Shown here piece after piece: positions 1 through 8,992 of a DNA stretch of 45,819 bases. The notes beneath the pieces were generated by a model. That model was given only the letters and a program-made list of their open reading frames with translations. It was not told the DNA's origin and ran no database searches. A program made the translations under genes and the position numbers. Every line of letters starts with the position of its first letter. Position 1 is the first letter of the stretch. This DNA comes from Bacteroidota bacterium (lineage in GTDB: Bacteria; Bacteroidota; Bacteroidia; UKL13-3): positions 1-45,819 of the forward strand of contig CANLLM010000006.1 of the NCBI GenBank assembly GCA_947491825.1, written 5' to 3'.

Positions 1-89
1 ATCCATATTTGTATAATTATACTCTAATTATATAGCCACTTCACTTCTTAAAGAACTTTTTAATCCCACGCTTTTACTGTAACGGGATG
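1..89 (-). other. Probable 5' leader of an rRNA operon running off the left edge
   Basis: No open reading frame is evident here. Read on the minus strand, the stretch follows a consensus Bacteroidota promoter (90-120). At 58-44 it has AAGTTCTTTAAGAAG, which resembles the boxA antitermination site (TGCTCTTTAACA in E. coli) found in rRNA leaders. The combination of strong promoter, boxA-like site and no ORF suggests the transcribed leader of a 16S-23S-5S operon whose mature genes lie outside the window. That identity is inferred, since no rRNA sequence itself is visible. Nothing else is recognisable between 121 and 339. Confidence 0.45.
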
Positions 90-120
90 CAAATGTAGGC
101 CGTTTTTACTTTGTAGCAAA
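90..120 (-). promoter_or_regulatory. Bacteroidota-type promoter reading leftwards (TTTG-N19-TACATTTG)
   Basis: On the minus strand TTTG lies at 120-117 and TACATTTG at 97-90, separated by exactly 19 nt. This matches the known -33/-7 consensus for the primary sigma factor of Bacteroidota. Predicted transcription starts near position 83 and heads off the left edge. The same arrangement precedes the tRNA-Leu gene in this window. Confidence 0.7.
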
Positions 121-339
121 TATGGCTACAAACTATTTCACTAGTTTACTGTGTTACAAGGGTATATTTTGAATGAAAACAGATGAAGACACACATTGAA
201 CGATATATTTACTTTAAAACGCGTATCAAATATCAACTCAATTATAAAAAACAAAAGTAACTATTATGCTATGAATGTACATTTGATTAAACTTGCGCAA
301 GCTTAAAATACAATTATACTTACTACTATTATCTGAAAC

Positions 340-2001
340 ATGAATACAACATCGTCATTATTTGAAAAACACGAAAATATTGTTAACTCTGCATTCGCAG
401 CATTGCATACAAGGGGTTATTTCACTTCATACCCTGAAAACCCAAAAGCCTACAGCGAGGATGGGGACACAAAGGGTAAGAACTTTATAAGTTCCATTAT
501 GAATAACAACTTTGGTGAATTACATCAAGGAAATGCCATAGCATGGATTGGAGAAGAAATTTCACCATATTTACAGTTAGGTATTGGAGTTAAATATCCC
601 TCATATAGTATAGACACATATATAAGTAATGCAGTGCAGGCTCAAAAAAGCTGGAGTAAAATTCCTGTGAAACATAGAGCTGGCATATTAATAGAGGCAT
701 TAGATAGAATTAAAACGCGTTTTTTTGATATCACTTATGCGACAATGCACACCACTGGACAATCTTACATGATGTCGTTCCAAGCATCGGGCCCTCATAG
801 TAATGATAGAGCCTTGGAGTCTATTATTACTGGTTTGGAAGAGTTGACTAAGTACGTTGCTGAAGCCGATTGGGTAAAACCGATGGGGAAATTTGATTTG
901 AAACTGAAGAAAAATTGGAAAGCCATGCCGAAAGGTGTTGGTTTAGTGATAGGTTGCAGTACGTTTCCGATTTGGAATACCGTTCCAGCCTTATTTGCAA
1001 ATTTAATTACAGGAAATGTTTCAATTGTAAAACCGCACCCTAAGGCTATTTTACCCATAGCGATTGTGATAAGTGAATTACAAAAAGTTTTCATAGAAAA
1101 TGATATTGACGCATGCACGGTACAACTTGCACCTGACACTTTGGACAATCCTATAACAAAATTATTGGCCGAACACCAATCTGTTAAGTTAGTTGATTAC
1201 ACGGGTGGTAGTGAATTTGGTAATTATATAGAATCATTAAACAAAACTGTATTTACAGAAAAAGCGGGTGTAAATAGTATTATTATAGATAGTGTTGTTG
1301 ATTTAAAAACAGTGATGTCTAATATTGCATTTAGTGCCAGCTTATATAGTGGACAGATGTGCACCGCTCCTCAAAATATTTTTATACCTGCCAATGGTAT
1401 TAATACAAATGAAGGCTTGATAGGCTTTGACGATACACTACTGGCATTATGCGGTGCCATTACTAGTTTGGTTGATAATCCTAAAGCAGGAGCACCAACT
1501 TTAGGAGCTATACAATCTGAAGTTACTTTGAAAAGAGTAATGCATTTAGGTGAATTAGGCGGAAATGTGGTACTTGAAAGTAAATCGATAGTTAATGAAG
1601 AGTTTAAAGATGCTCGAATAGCGACACCTGCTGTCATAGTTATGGATGAAAGTGATTACAATCTTTATAATAAAGAATGCTTTGGACCAATTGTATTTGT
1701 GATTAAAACTTCATCAACCCAAAACTCTATTGCATTGGCAAAGAAACTAGCCAGCGAAAAAGGAGCAATAACCTGTGGTGCATACACGACAGACAGCGCT
1801 ATCATGCATACCATAGAAGATGAAATGAACGAAGTGTTTACGCCAGTATCATTTAATTTTACGGGTGCATCTTTTATTAACTCGCATGCGGCCTTCAGTG
1901 ACTTTCACGTTACAGGAGGAAATCCGGCAGGTAATGCTAGCCTTACCACAAGCGAATTTATTGTAAGAAGGTTTGTTTGGGTTGGAAATCGTTACGCATA
2001 A
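340..2001 (+). CDS. paaN: PaaN-like aldehyde dehydrogenase family protein
   Basis: The 553-residue product belongs to the aldehyde dehydrogenase superfamily and has the length and character of the PaaN group (phenylacetic acid degradation protein). The nucleophile is visible as Cys341 in SGQMCTAPQN. The general base is Glu307 in TEKAGVNS, 34 residues earlier, which is the normal ALDH spacing. PaaN-type proteins are named for their association with ring opening of phenylacetyl-CoA, but no other paa genes are nearby, so the true substrate is unknown. The enzyme should be cytoplasmic and NAD(P)-dependent. It is monocistronic, with a strong terminator at 2025-2056. The ATG at 340 gives the full N-terminal extension and has no better in-frame alternative. 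Confidence 0.8.
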   Translation: MNTTSSLFEKHENIVNSAFAALHTRGYFTSYPENPKAYSEDGDTKGKNFISSIMNNNFGELHQGNAIAWIGEEISPYLQLGIGVKYPSYSIDTYISNAVQAQKSWSKIPVKHRAGILIEALDRIKTRFFDITYATMHTTGQSYMMSFQASGPHSNDRALESIITGLEELTKYVAEADWVKPMGKFDLKLKKNWKAMPKGVGLVIGCSTFPIWNTVPALFANLITGNVSIVKPHPKAILPIAIVISELQKVFIENDIDACTVQLAPDTLDNPITKLLAEHQSVKLVDYTGGSEFGNYIESLNKTVFTEKAGVNSIIIDSVVDLKTVMSNIAFSASLYSGQMCTAPQNIFIPANGINTNEGLIGFDDTLLALCGAITSLVDNPKAGAPTLGAIQSEVTLKRVMHLGELGGNVVLESKSIVNEEFKDARIATPAVIVMDESDYNLYNKECFGPIVFVIKTSSTQNSIALAKKLASEKGAITCGAYTTDSAIMHTIEDEMNEVFTPVSFNFTGASFINSHAAFSDFHVTGGNPAGNASLTTSEFIVRRFVWVGNRYA

Positions 2002-2024
2002 ACAATAATATTATTTGATTTTAA

Positions 2025-2056
2025 ACAAAGGCCTCCTTATTTACGGAGGCTTTTGT
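2025..2056 (+). terminator. Intrinsic terminator after paaN
   Basis: A 12-bp stem (2025-2036 with 2045-2056, one G-T pair) has an 8-nt loop and a T-rich 3' arm. It lies 23 nt after the paaN stop codon and only 11 nt before the ATG of the next gene. Confidence 0.75.
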
Positions 2057-2067
2057 ATTATTGAAAC

Positions 2068-3318
2068 ATGATGTTATCTGAACAGAACAAGATAGACAAT
2101 TACAAAACAACTTTATTTACTGTTTTTACTTGCCTCTGGCTTGTAGGAATAATAGCAGGCGAAAAAGCCCCGGCTCTGCTGAGTATAACCATGATTGGCC
2201 AATTGCTGAGTGTGTTATTACTTACTCATCCCAAAAAACTTTGGAACAACTTTATAAATAACAAAGCCATGGCCTTTTTTAGTTTGAGCTTTTTGTTTTT
2301 GCTGCTTAGTTTTTTTTACAGCGATAATTTAAAATACCTTGGTGAACGCCTTCAGATAAAAATTCCAATTTTGTTGTACGCATTAATTTGGCCAAGCATT
2401 GGCGTGTTGAGCAAAATACAATTTAAAGTTATTTTCCTTTCGTTAATTGGTATTTGTGTGATAAGCGCTGGTGGTATACTTACTAACTATGCATTGCATT
2501 TTGAAGAAATTAATCAGTTGTATTTGCAATCAAAAATTATGCCTGGACCTATTAACCACATTAGGTATAGCTTATTGATTGTATTTGCAATTTGTGTTAT
2601 TTACTACTACATCAAACAACAACATATAGAGAGCAAAACAGAGAAAAACCTATTAATGGCTGCTGCCATATTTTTAATTTTGTTCTTACACATTTATTCG
2701 GTTAGAAGTGGGTTACTTACCCTATATGCGGTAATTGTAATTAGTACGATAAACCAGGCGATAGCAACCAAAAACTACAAGCAAGTTGGAGTTACGATTG
2801 GAGCGTTAATTGTTATTATTATGATTAGTTTGGCTGTATCACCAACCATGAGAAACAAACTGATTAATACTAAACAAGATGTAAACGTATACGCCAATCA
2901 AGAAGACCCTAACTTTAACTCGCTTGCCACACGAATGGTATCATATAAAACCGCATTAGAGATAGCCAAAGAAAACATCTTATGGGGTTGCGGTCAAGGC
3001 GATTTAAAGGATAAAAACGATGTTTTGTTTAAAAGAGACTACCCAAGTATCACAACACCAATAATACCACACAATCAATTTATATATTACTTGGCTGCAA
3101 CAGGATTGGTTGGGTTAATCATCTTTACATTCACATTTACAGCTCCACTTTGGGTAAACAAATTTTATCAATTTGAGTTTATGCAAGTGGCATATGTAAT
3201 TTTACTACTTGCGTTTCAGTTTGAAGCGATGATAGAAACCCAAATTGGTGTGGCTTGTACGCTATTAATTATTTTATTCCCTTATTACTTGAGCCAACAA
3301 CGGAAAACTATGGTTTAA
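2068..3318 (+). CDS. O-antigen ligase/polymerase (Wzy_C/WaaL-like) membrane protein
   Basis: The 416-residue product is very hydrophobic, with about ten to twelve predicted membrane segments. A larger polar loop sits at roughly residues 265-330, between the late membrane helices. In and just after this loop are TRMVSYKTALEIAKEN, ENILWGCGQGD and IIPHNQFIYYLAATGLVG, the arrangement seen in O-antigen ligase/Wzy_C family proteins, which move or polymerise lipid-linked glycans at the periplasmic face. The exact role (ligase or polymerase) cannot be read from sequence. Two start codons (ATG at 2068 and 2071) are adjacent. The 3' end overlaps the convergent LysM gene by 11 nt. It may act with the glycosyltransferases at 7295-8946, but it is not in their operon. 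Confidence 0.75.
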   Translation: MMLSEQNKIDNYKTTLFTVFTCLWLVGIIAGEKAPALLSITMIGQLLSVLLLTHPKKLWNNFINNKAMAFFSLSFLFLLLSFFYSDNLKYLGERLQIKIPILLYALIWPSIGVLSKIQFKVIFLSLIGICVISAGGILTNYALHFEEINQLYLQSKIMPGPINHIRYSLLIVFAICVIYYYIKQQHIESKTEKNLLMAAAIFLILFLHIYSVRSGLLTLYAVIVISTINQAIATKNYKQVGVTIGALIVIIMISLAVSPTMRNKLINTKQDVNVYANQEDPNFNSLATRMVSYKTALEIAKENILWGCGQGDLKDKNDVLFKRDYPSITTPIIPHNQFIYYLAATGLVGLIIFTFTFTAPLWVNKFYQFEFMQVAYVILLLAFQFEAMIETQIGVACTLLIILFPYYLSQQRKTMV

Positions 3319-4129
3319 CCATATAGCTTATTTTAACACGAGCCGTTACAGCGTTTATATCTAGTTTTGATTGCGCTTCTTTACCAATTGAAATAACAAA
3401 ATTATTGTATTTTGAAGCATCAAGCTTACCAGTTACACGCACTAGACATTGTTTATTGTTGTCAAGGTTTAGCACCTTTATTATTGTACCGATAGGTGCT
3501 TCGGAATGGAGAACTTGCATTGTCTCATCTATAATGGCAATGCCAATTTGTTCTATTAAATCACCATAAGCCATAAGTGGTTGTTGATTATTTTGGGGCA
3601 GTTGGGCTTCAGGAGTATTTAACCTATGAAATGGTTTAACGGTTGCCGATTCATCTACAACAAGGATTTGACCAACTGCGATTTTATTCGACTTCAGGTT
3701 ATTCCATTTAACAATTTGGGCAGATGTTATTTTATACTTTTTGGAAATTACATTTAATGTTTCGCCAAGTGTAACTTGATGCATATATATCTTTTGAACC
3801 TCAACATTTTGAGCATTTGCATGCGCATCATCAATCTTTGAGGAATCATTAATTTCATTAACAAATGGCTTTACAATTTCTATATATACCGGGATGCGTA
3901 TAATTTGATTTTTAGTGATCTTATTTTTTTTGAGTTCATTGTGCTTATTAACATCGGCAAACGTAGATTTATATCTTTTTACAATTAGGTTTATATTGTC
4001 TGATTTATCAACTTTATGGATTATAAACTTTTGGCCTTTGATGGTTTCAACCCTAAGTGAATCCATGGGTTTTGCAGATAATAAGTTAACGAAAACTACC
4101 GCAAGAAAAAAAAGGTGAGCAAATTTCAT
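3308..4129 (-). CDS. Exported protein with two LysM domains and an RlpA-like barrel
   Basis: The 273-residue product begins with a signal peptide (MKFAHLFFLAVVFVNLLSA). Two LysM modules follow, at roughly residues 30-85 and 112-160. The second is clear, with HQVTLGETLNVISKKYKIT and KSNKIAVGQILVV. The last 90 residues look like the double-psi beta-barrel of RlpA-type proteins, with PIGTIIKVLNLDNNKQCLV and VTGKL. LysM binds peptidoglycan, so a periplasmic wall-associated role is likely; whether the barrel is catalytic is unclear. Its start codon overlaps the stop of the upstream ABM gene by 4 nt, and its 3' end overlaps the convergent membrane protein gene. Confidence 0.8.
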   Translation of the reverse strand: MKFAHLFFLAVVFVNLLSAKPMDSLRVETIKGQKFIIHKVDKSDNINLIVKRYKSTFADVNKHNELKKNKITKNQIIRIPVYIEIVKPFVNEINDSSKIDDAHANAQNVEVQKIYMHQVTLGETLNVISKKYKITSAQIVKWNNLKSNKIAVGQILVVDESATVKPFHRLNTPEAQLPQNNQQPLMAYGDLIEQIGIAIIDETMQVLHSEAPIGTIIKVLNLDNNKQCLVRVTGKLDASKYNNFVISIGKEAQSKLDINAVTARVKISYMVKP

Positions 4130-4422
4130 TTTATAATTTGATTTACGGTGGCTGAGAATGCCATGGGTTTAGCATTAAATAGTTTTTTTGTAGCAGCCCA
4201 AGTTATTTCGAACAACTCTGATTGTCGGTATTTTTCTAAATCAGATTCCTCCAGCCACAAACTGTAAGTGTAATATACATTACTATCAGTAAGATCTTGT
4301 AGCAGGGTTAATCCTTGGCAACCCGGAAAATTTGCAATATGATTTTTACTGTTTTCAAATACCGCTAAAAAATCACTAACTAATTTCGGCTCGAAAGAAA
4401 GTCGAACTATTCTATTTATCAT
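4126..4422 (-). CDS. ABM-fold (antibiotic biosynthesis monooxygenase-like) small protein
   Basis: The 98-residue product has the pattern of the dimeric alpha/beta-barrel ABM family: an N-terminal strand (MINRIVRLSFEP), a mid-protein GCQGLTLLQDL, then YTYSLWLEESDLEKYRQSELF. Family members include quinol monooxygenases and haem-degrading enzymes, but many have no known activity, so the substrate is not assigned. It overlaps the gene before it (SAM hydrolase-like) and the gene after it (LysM protein) by 4 nt each. That suggests translational coupling of all three. Confidence 0.65.
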   Translation of the reverse strand: MINRIVRLSFEPKLVSDFLAVFENSKNHIANFPGCQGLTLLQDLTDSNVYYTYSLWLEESDLEKYRQSELFEITWAATKKLFNAKPMAFSATVNQIIK

Positions 4423-5195
4423 TCTTGTTTTTCAATAATAATCTGATCACCTAATTTCAAACCTAACAATGATTTGCCTTGTCCCCTATTGATGGCAATC
4501 TCAAGCCAACCTACATCGTTAAAAACTGCTACACCATCACCTTGGGCTACGTTGGCATAGTTTGAATCAATTTTAACTAGGCTTTCTCTTTTTCTATAAA
4601 ATATTTTATAATCAGCATTCCCAATCCATTGAATAAAGGTCACTTTATTTAAGTTGGTTACCGCATTGTCGTATCCATCAACATGAACAATTGATGCCCT
4701 GATTTGACTATCTGTGATTACAGGCTTAAGACTATTAAAAATGATTTTAGGAAGAGTAATTTTAGCAAAAGTGTTTACATCAACCCCAGTAAGAATATAA
4801 TTGGCCAGTATGGTGAATGTATTTTTTTCTGGGGAAAGGTCTTTTAAAGAATATACTGAAGGATTAACCTTATAAATGGCATCCCACTCATCACTTAACA
4901 TAGAAAGAAAACCATTATCTGCGGCAATTACCCATTGGTTTCCGGTTTTACCAATGAGAATATCACTATAAATTAATAAATTAGTGTCTATTGCTATTAA
5001 ATGTACTGTTTCTGATTTAAAATCATTGATACAACTTTGAAGTAAGAATGCACCTTGCAACAAATCATATGCAGGTAGGTTATGCGATACATCAACAATC
5101 ATGGCATCAGGAATTAGCTCAATAATACGCGCCTTCAAAGAAGCCGCGTAATAAGTATTTGCTCCATAATCACTTGTAAGCGTAATAACCTTCAC
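4419..5195 (-). CDS. SAM hydrolase / SAM hydroxide adenosyltransferase (DUF62 family)
   Basis: The 258-residue product matches the DUF62 family, which includes fluorinase and chlorinase relatives. Most bacterial members hydrolyse S-adenosylmethionine to adenosine and methionine. The N-terminal LTSDYG motif, the MIVDVSHNLPAYDLLQGAF segment and the later VIAADNGFLS are characteristic. The C-terminal small barrel contains GNADYKIFYRKRESLV. The enzyme is cytoplasmic and its physiological purpose is poorly understood in the family. It is first in a coupled minus-strand trio and divergent from phoH, with about 140 nt between the two start regions. Confidence 0.85.
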   Translation of the reverse strand: MKVITLTSDYGANTYYAASLKARIIELIPDAMIVDVSHNLPAYDLLQGAFLLQSCINDFKSETVHLIAIDTNLLIYSDILIGKTGNQWVIAADNGFLSMLSDEWDAIYKVNPSVYSLKDLSPEKNTFTILANYILTGVDVNTFAKITLPKIIFNSLKPVITDSQIRASIVHVDGYDNAVTNLNKVTFIQWIGNADYKIFYRKRESLVKIDSNYANVAQGDGVAVFNDVGWLEIAINRGQGKSLLGLKLGDQIIIEKQE

Positions 5196-5272
5196 TATTT
5201 GTTTTTGATAATTAATTTTTCTGCAATTTGGTAAAAAACTTTAATAGTTCACTTTTTTATACCATTGAAACA

Positions 5273-5280
5273 TATATTTG
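5273..5280 (+). promoter_or_regulatory. -7 promoter element (TATATTTG) upstream of phoH
   Basis: TATATTTG matches the Bacteroidota -7 consensus TAnnTTTG. It covers the TTG at 5278 that would otherwise be taken as the phoH start. Transcription would begin near 5287, so the start must lie downstream. A clear -33 TTTG at the ideal distance is not seen. Confidence 0.5.
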
Positions 5281-5334
5281 TTATGCAAAGTTATTAAGGT
5301 AATACCAGTATACACAATATTAATATCACAAGAC

Positions 5335-6297
5335 TTGATTCAGAAGGAAATAATAATTGAAGGGGCCGAACCATATGATGTTTTGGGGGTAAATAACAAA
5401 AATCTAAAAGTATTACAACACCATTTTTCTAAGTTGAAAATAATTTCTAGAGGTAACAATTTATTTGTTAATGGTGAAATTAGAGAAATAGAACGATTTG
5501 AAAACGGATTGGCAGCTTTATGCAAGTTAAGTCAAAAACAAGGCGTACTAGACATCAATATGATGGAAAGTGTTTTAGGCAAGATTGATGTTTCGGATAT
5601 TGCTGAAGAGTTAAAAAACAAAGATGACGATGTAATTTTGTATGGTAATGGAGGTAAGGTGATCAGGGCTAAAACTCCTAACCAGAAAAAAATGGTTGAG
5701 TTAATGAGCAGTAATGATATTTTATTTGCCATTGGACCGGCCGGTACGGGAAAAACGTATACTGCAGTTGCATTAGCTGTTAGAGCACTAAAAAACAAAG
5801 AGATAAAACGAATTATACTGGCAAGACCAGCTGTAGAAGCAGGCGAAAACCTAGGTTTTTTACCTGGTGATTTAAAAGAAAAAATTGATCCATATTTACG
5901 TCCACTATATGACGCATTGGATGACATGATTCCTCCTGAAAAGTTGAAGTTTTATATAGAAAATAGGGTAATTGAGATCGCTCCAATGGCATTTATGCGA
6001 GGGCGCACGCTTGATAATGCTTATGTTATTTTAGATGAAGCACAAAATGCAACCGACTTGCAGTTAAAAATGTTTTTAACAAGAATGGGACCAAACGCTA
6101 AGTTTATTGTAACAGGCGATTTATCTCAAATAGATTTACCAAAAAAAACGCAATCGGGATTATTAAAAGCGGTAAATATTTTAGAAGGTATAAAGGGAAT
6201 TCATTTTGCATACTTAACATTTGAAGATGTGGTGCGCCACAGATTGGTTAAGGATATTATTAAAGCCTACGAGAAAGAACAAAAAAACAATGATTAA
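5335..6297 (+). CDS. phoH: PhoH family ATPase
   Basis: The 320-residue product is a PhoH-like P-loop protein. A small KH-like N-terminal region precedes the Walker A motif GPAGTGKT at residues 134-141, and the Walker B region reads YVILDEAQNAT. PhoH proteins are cytoplasmic ATPases linked to RNA metabolism and phosphate stress; the exact role is unsettled. No in-frame ATG precedes the conserved domain. I place the start at TTG 5335, which gives MIQKEIIIEGAEP, because the other TTG at 5278 lies inside a promoter element. It is followed after 36 nt by purC on the same strand, probably as one transcription unit. Confidence 0.85.
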   Translation: MIQKEIIIEGAEPYDVLGVNNKNLKVLQHHFSKLKIISRGNNLFVNGEIREIERFENGLAALCKLSQKQGVLDINMMESVLGKIDVSDIAEELKNKDDDVILYGNGGKVIRAKTPNQKKMVELMSSNDILFAIGPAGTGKTYTAVALAVRALKNKEIKRIILARPAVEAGENLGFLPGDLKEKIDPYLRPLYDALDDMIPPEKLKFYIENRVIEIAPMAFMRGRTLDNAYVILDEAQNATDLQLKMFLTRMGPNAKFIVTGDLSQIDLPKKTQSGLLKAVNILEGIKGIHFAYLTFEDVVRHRLVKDIIKAYEKEQKNND

Positions 6298-6333
6298 TAA
6301 TTGTTGATTAAATTTGCCACTCAATTAAACGCA

Positions 6334-7287
6334 ATGGAAAACGCAATCGTATCTACCAATTACTTTTTAAAACATCAAAAGAACTTTTACCGAGGTAAGG
6401 TAAGAGATGTATATAACCTTAAAGATGAGCTATTAGTGATGATAGCCTGCGACAGAATTAGTGCATTTGACGTGGTGCTTAAGCGCCCTATTCCGTTTAA
6501 AGGACAAGTACTTAATCAGATCGCATCACATTTTTTAGATATGGCCTCGGCTATTGTACCAACATGGAAAATTGCGTGTCCTGATGCAAATGTTACTGTA
6601 GGTAAAATGTGTGAACCATTTAAAGTAGAAATGGTTATACGTGGATATTTAGCCGGACATGCATGGAGAGAATACAAAGACGGTAAACGCCAAGTGTGCG
6701 GAGTTTCATTACCTGATGGATTGAGGGAAAACGACAAATTACCCGAACCAATCATTACTCCAACTATAAAAGCCAGCGAAGGACATGATGAAGACATTAG
6801 CCGTGAAGATATTATTAAAACAGGATTGGTAATTGAGACGGATTATATTGTGCTTGAAGATTATACTCGTAAGCTCTATGCAATGGGCACAGAAGCTGCA
6901 GCAAAACAAAATTTAATTTTAGTTGACACAAAATATGAGTTTGGTAAAAAAGATGGCGTAATCATGTTGATTGATGAGATACATACACCTGATTCTTCTC
7001 GTTATTTTTATAAAGATACTTACGAAGGCATTCAAAACAAGGACCAACAGCAACGTCAATTATCAAAAGAATTTGTTCGCCAATGGCTAATTGAACATGG
7101 TTTTCAAGGATTAGATGGGCAAACACAACCGGAGATGAGCGATGATTTTATTGAAACAGTTACTAATCGCTATATAGAGTTATACGAACATATTACAGGC
7201 ATGAAGTTTGAAAAGGCAGATTATAGCGATGCAGAAAAACGGATTGAAAACAAAGTGAACAACTACTTGAATTCTGTTAATCTGTAA
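6334..7287 (+). CDS. purC: Phosphoribosylaminoimidazole-succinocarboxamide synthase (PurC)
   Basis: The 317-residue product is SAICAR synthase. It joins CAIR and aspartate with ATP in the eighth step of IMP synthesis. Conserved stretches include [11 protein letters not shown] near the N-terminus, [38 protein letters not shown] and [13 protein letters not shown]. The length fits the longer form typical of Bacteroidota. An in-frame TTG at 6301 would add 11 residues, but ATG 6334 ([11 protein letters not shown]) matches where family members begin. It follows phoH by 36 nt and precedes a glycosyltransferase by 7 nt. Confidence 0.95.
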   Translation: MENAIVSTNYFLKHQKNFYRGKVRDVYNLKDELLVMIACDRISAFDVVLKRPIPFKGQVLNQIASHFLDMASAIVPTWKIACPDANVTVGKMCEPFKVEMVIRGYLAGHAWREYKDGKRQVCGVSLPDGLRENDKLPEPIITPTIKASEGHDEDISREDIIKTGLVIETDYIVLEDYTRKLYAMGTEAAAKQNLILVDTKYEFGKKDGVIMLIDEIHTPDSSRYFYKDTYEGIQNKDQQQRQLSKEFVRQWLIEHGFQGLDGQTQPEMSDDFIETVTNRYIELYEHITGMKFEKADYSDAEKRIENKVNNYLNSVNL

Positions 7288-7294
7288 CCTAAAC

Positions 7295-8191
7295 ATGAGT
7301 CATTTTCCTAAACCTAACATATCATTTCACAAAGGCTCCAATCAACAGGAAGGAGCCTTATTCAGTATATTAATTCCAACATGGAATAACCTGTCATACT
7401 TAAAACTATGTGTGCAGAGTATTTTAAAAAACAGCATCTACAAACATCAAATAGTCATTCATATTAACGAAGGGGTTGATGGGACATTAGCATGGGTAAA
7501 ACAACAAGGTTATGACTACACCTACAGTGCAGAAAATGCAGGTATTTGCTATGCAGTTAACGCAAGTGCAACATTAGCCAATGCTAATTACATCGCCTAT
7601 TTTAATGATGATATGTATGCTTGCCCTAATTGGGATGGTATATTATATGATGCCATAAAAGTAAATGGCACTGATTTATTTTATTACTCAGGAACGATGA
7701 TTGAATTTGAGTCAGGGACAAACAAAGCAAATTTATCACCTTTCAATTTCGGGGAAGATATAGAAACCTTTAATGAGAGAGCCTTACTTGATTTTTGTAA
7801 GCAAAGCGCTAATAAACAAGATTGGTTTGGAGCATGCTGGCCACCAAGTGTAGTTCATAAAAACTTGTGGGATAAAGTTGGTGGTTACAGCGAAGCATAC
7901 AGCCCCGGTTTTTATAGTGATCCTGACTTTGCCATGAAACTTTGGCAAACTGGTGTAAGAGACTTTAAAGGATTTGGGAAAAGTTTGGTATATCACTTCA
8001 AGTGTAAATCAACAGGAAGGGTGGTTAAAAATGATGGACGCAAAACGTTTATGAAAACATGGGGCTTCACCTCTTCTTATTTGTATAAAAATGTGTTGCG
8101 TGTTGGAATTTCTTTTCAAAAAAATGTACCATTAATATTCAAAAAGGATTTTTCTTATTTGATTTCGGTAATCAAATCGAAAATGACATGA
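7295..8191 (+). CDS. Family 2 glycosyltransferase
   Basis: The 298-residue product has a GT-A fold. FSILIPTWNNLSYLKLCVQS is the nucleotide-sugar binding start. YFNDDMYACPNWD supplies the acidic metal-binding motif in the form NDD. GGYSEAYSPGFYSDPDF resembles the acceptor-side loop of rhamnosyl- or galactosyl-type GT2 enzymes. A hydrophobic patch near the C-terminus may attach it to the membrane. Donor and acceptor are unknown. It starts 7 nt after purC and its stop overlaps the next glycosyltransferase start by 4 nt (ATGA). The two probably add consecutive sugars to a cell-surface glycan. Confidence 0.8.
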   Translation: MSHFPKPNISFHKGSNQQEGALFSILIPTWNNLSYLKLCVQSILKNSIYKHQIVIHINEGVDGTLAWVKQQGYDYTYSAENAGICYAVNASATLANANYIAYFNDDMYACPNWDGILYDAIKVNGTDLFYYSGTMIEFESGTNKANLSPFNFGEDIETFNERALLDFCKQSANKQDWFGACWPPSVVHKNLWDKVGGYSEAYSPGFYSDPDFAMKLWQTGVRDFKGFGKSLVYHFKCKSTGRVVKNDGRKTFMKTWGFTSSYLYKNVLRVGISFQKNVPLIFKKDFSYLISVIKSKMT

Positions 8192-8946
8192 ATAAAATTA
8201 GTGCGGTAATTATTACTTACAACGAAAGTGCTAACATTGCGCGTTGCATCTCTTCATTAAAAAATGTGGTTGATGAAGTTATTGTGAGTGATTCTAACTC
8301 GACAGACGAAACAAAAAACATTGCTGAGCAGCTAGGGGCCAAAGTATTTATTCGAGATTTTGAAGGTTATGGTGCAACTAAAAATTTTGCAAACAATGAA
8401 TCTGCAAATAATTGGATTTTATCTTTGGATGCAGATGAAGAATTGGATAAAAATTTAGCCGAACAGATTATTTTCATTAAAAATTGTTTAGCTGAAAATA
8501 CTGTTTACGAATGCCAACGTTTAAATAATTATTGTGGTACATGGATTAAACATGGCGGATGGTATCCTGATAAAAAGGCGCGTTTGTTTAATAAGCAACA
8601 TGTAAAATGGAATTTGGCAGAAGTACATGAAACACTTGAAATACCTGAACGCTATAACAAACAATTACTTAACGGAAAACTACTGCATTACTCCTATATT
8701 TCTGTTGCCGAACATTTATCTAAAATAGAAAAATACAGCACACGTGGTGCTGAAGAAGCTTTTAAAAAGGGGAAAAAATCATCGTGGGTAAAGTTATACT
8801 TAAGCCCAGCGTTTAGGTTTATACGCGATTATATTTTTAAGCTTGGATTTATAGATGGTAAATATGGTTTTATCATTGCTAAACTAACTGCAAAAGAAGT
8901 TTACCTAAAGTACAAGAAACTAAAGCTGCTTCATGACATTGCATAA
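8188..8946 (+). CDS. Family 2 glycosyltransferase, WaaE/KdtX-like
   Basis: The 252-residue product resembles the WaaE/KdtX group, which adds glucose or a similar sugar to lipopolysaccharide inner core. Visible features are ISAVIITYNESANIARC at the start, VSDSNSTDETKNIAEQLGA, and the DxD-type motif in LSLDADEELD. The later HGGWYPDKKARLFNK and VHETLE are typical of this group. The donor sugar is not certain. It is translationally coupled to the preceding glycosyltransferase through ATGA. A hairpin terminator follows directly. Confidence 0.82.
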   Translation: MNKISAVIITYNESANIARCISSLKNVVDEVIVSDSNSTDETKNIAEQLGAKVFIRDFEGYGATKNFANNESANNWILSLDADEELDKNLAEQIIFIKNCLAENTVYECQRLNNYCGTWIKHGGWYPDKKARLFNKQHVKWNLAEVHETLEIPERYNKQLLNGKLLHYSYISVAEHLSKIEKYSTRGAEEAFKKGKKSSWVKLYLSPAFRFIRDYIFKLGFIDGKYGFIIAKLTAKEVYLKYKKLKLLHDIA

Positions 8947-8977
8947 AAAACAGCTATCAAATTTGATAACTGTTTTT
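8946..8977. terminator. Bidirectional hairpin terminator between glycosyltransferase and korB
   Basis: An inverted repeat (8946-8960 with 8963-8977, one mismatch, A-rich 5' side and T-rich 3' side) lies between convergent genes. It can end transcription from either side. Confidence 0.6.
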
Positions 8978-8992
8978 AAATTAATTCGCTTC

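Noticed and set aside
5278-5334. phoH start at TTG 5278
   Set aside because: It lies inside a TATATTTG promoter element, so it would not be on the mRNA. The following residues do not look like PhoH until LIQKEI.
2068-8946. A single polysaccharide cluster joining the O-antigen ligase-like gene, glycosyltransferases and gmd-fcl
   Set aside because: Unrelated housekeeping genes, opposite strands and terminators lie between them, so they are not one cluster, although their products may meet in one pathway.
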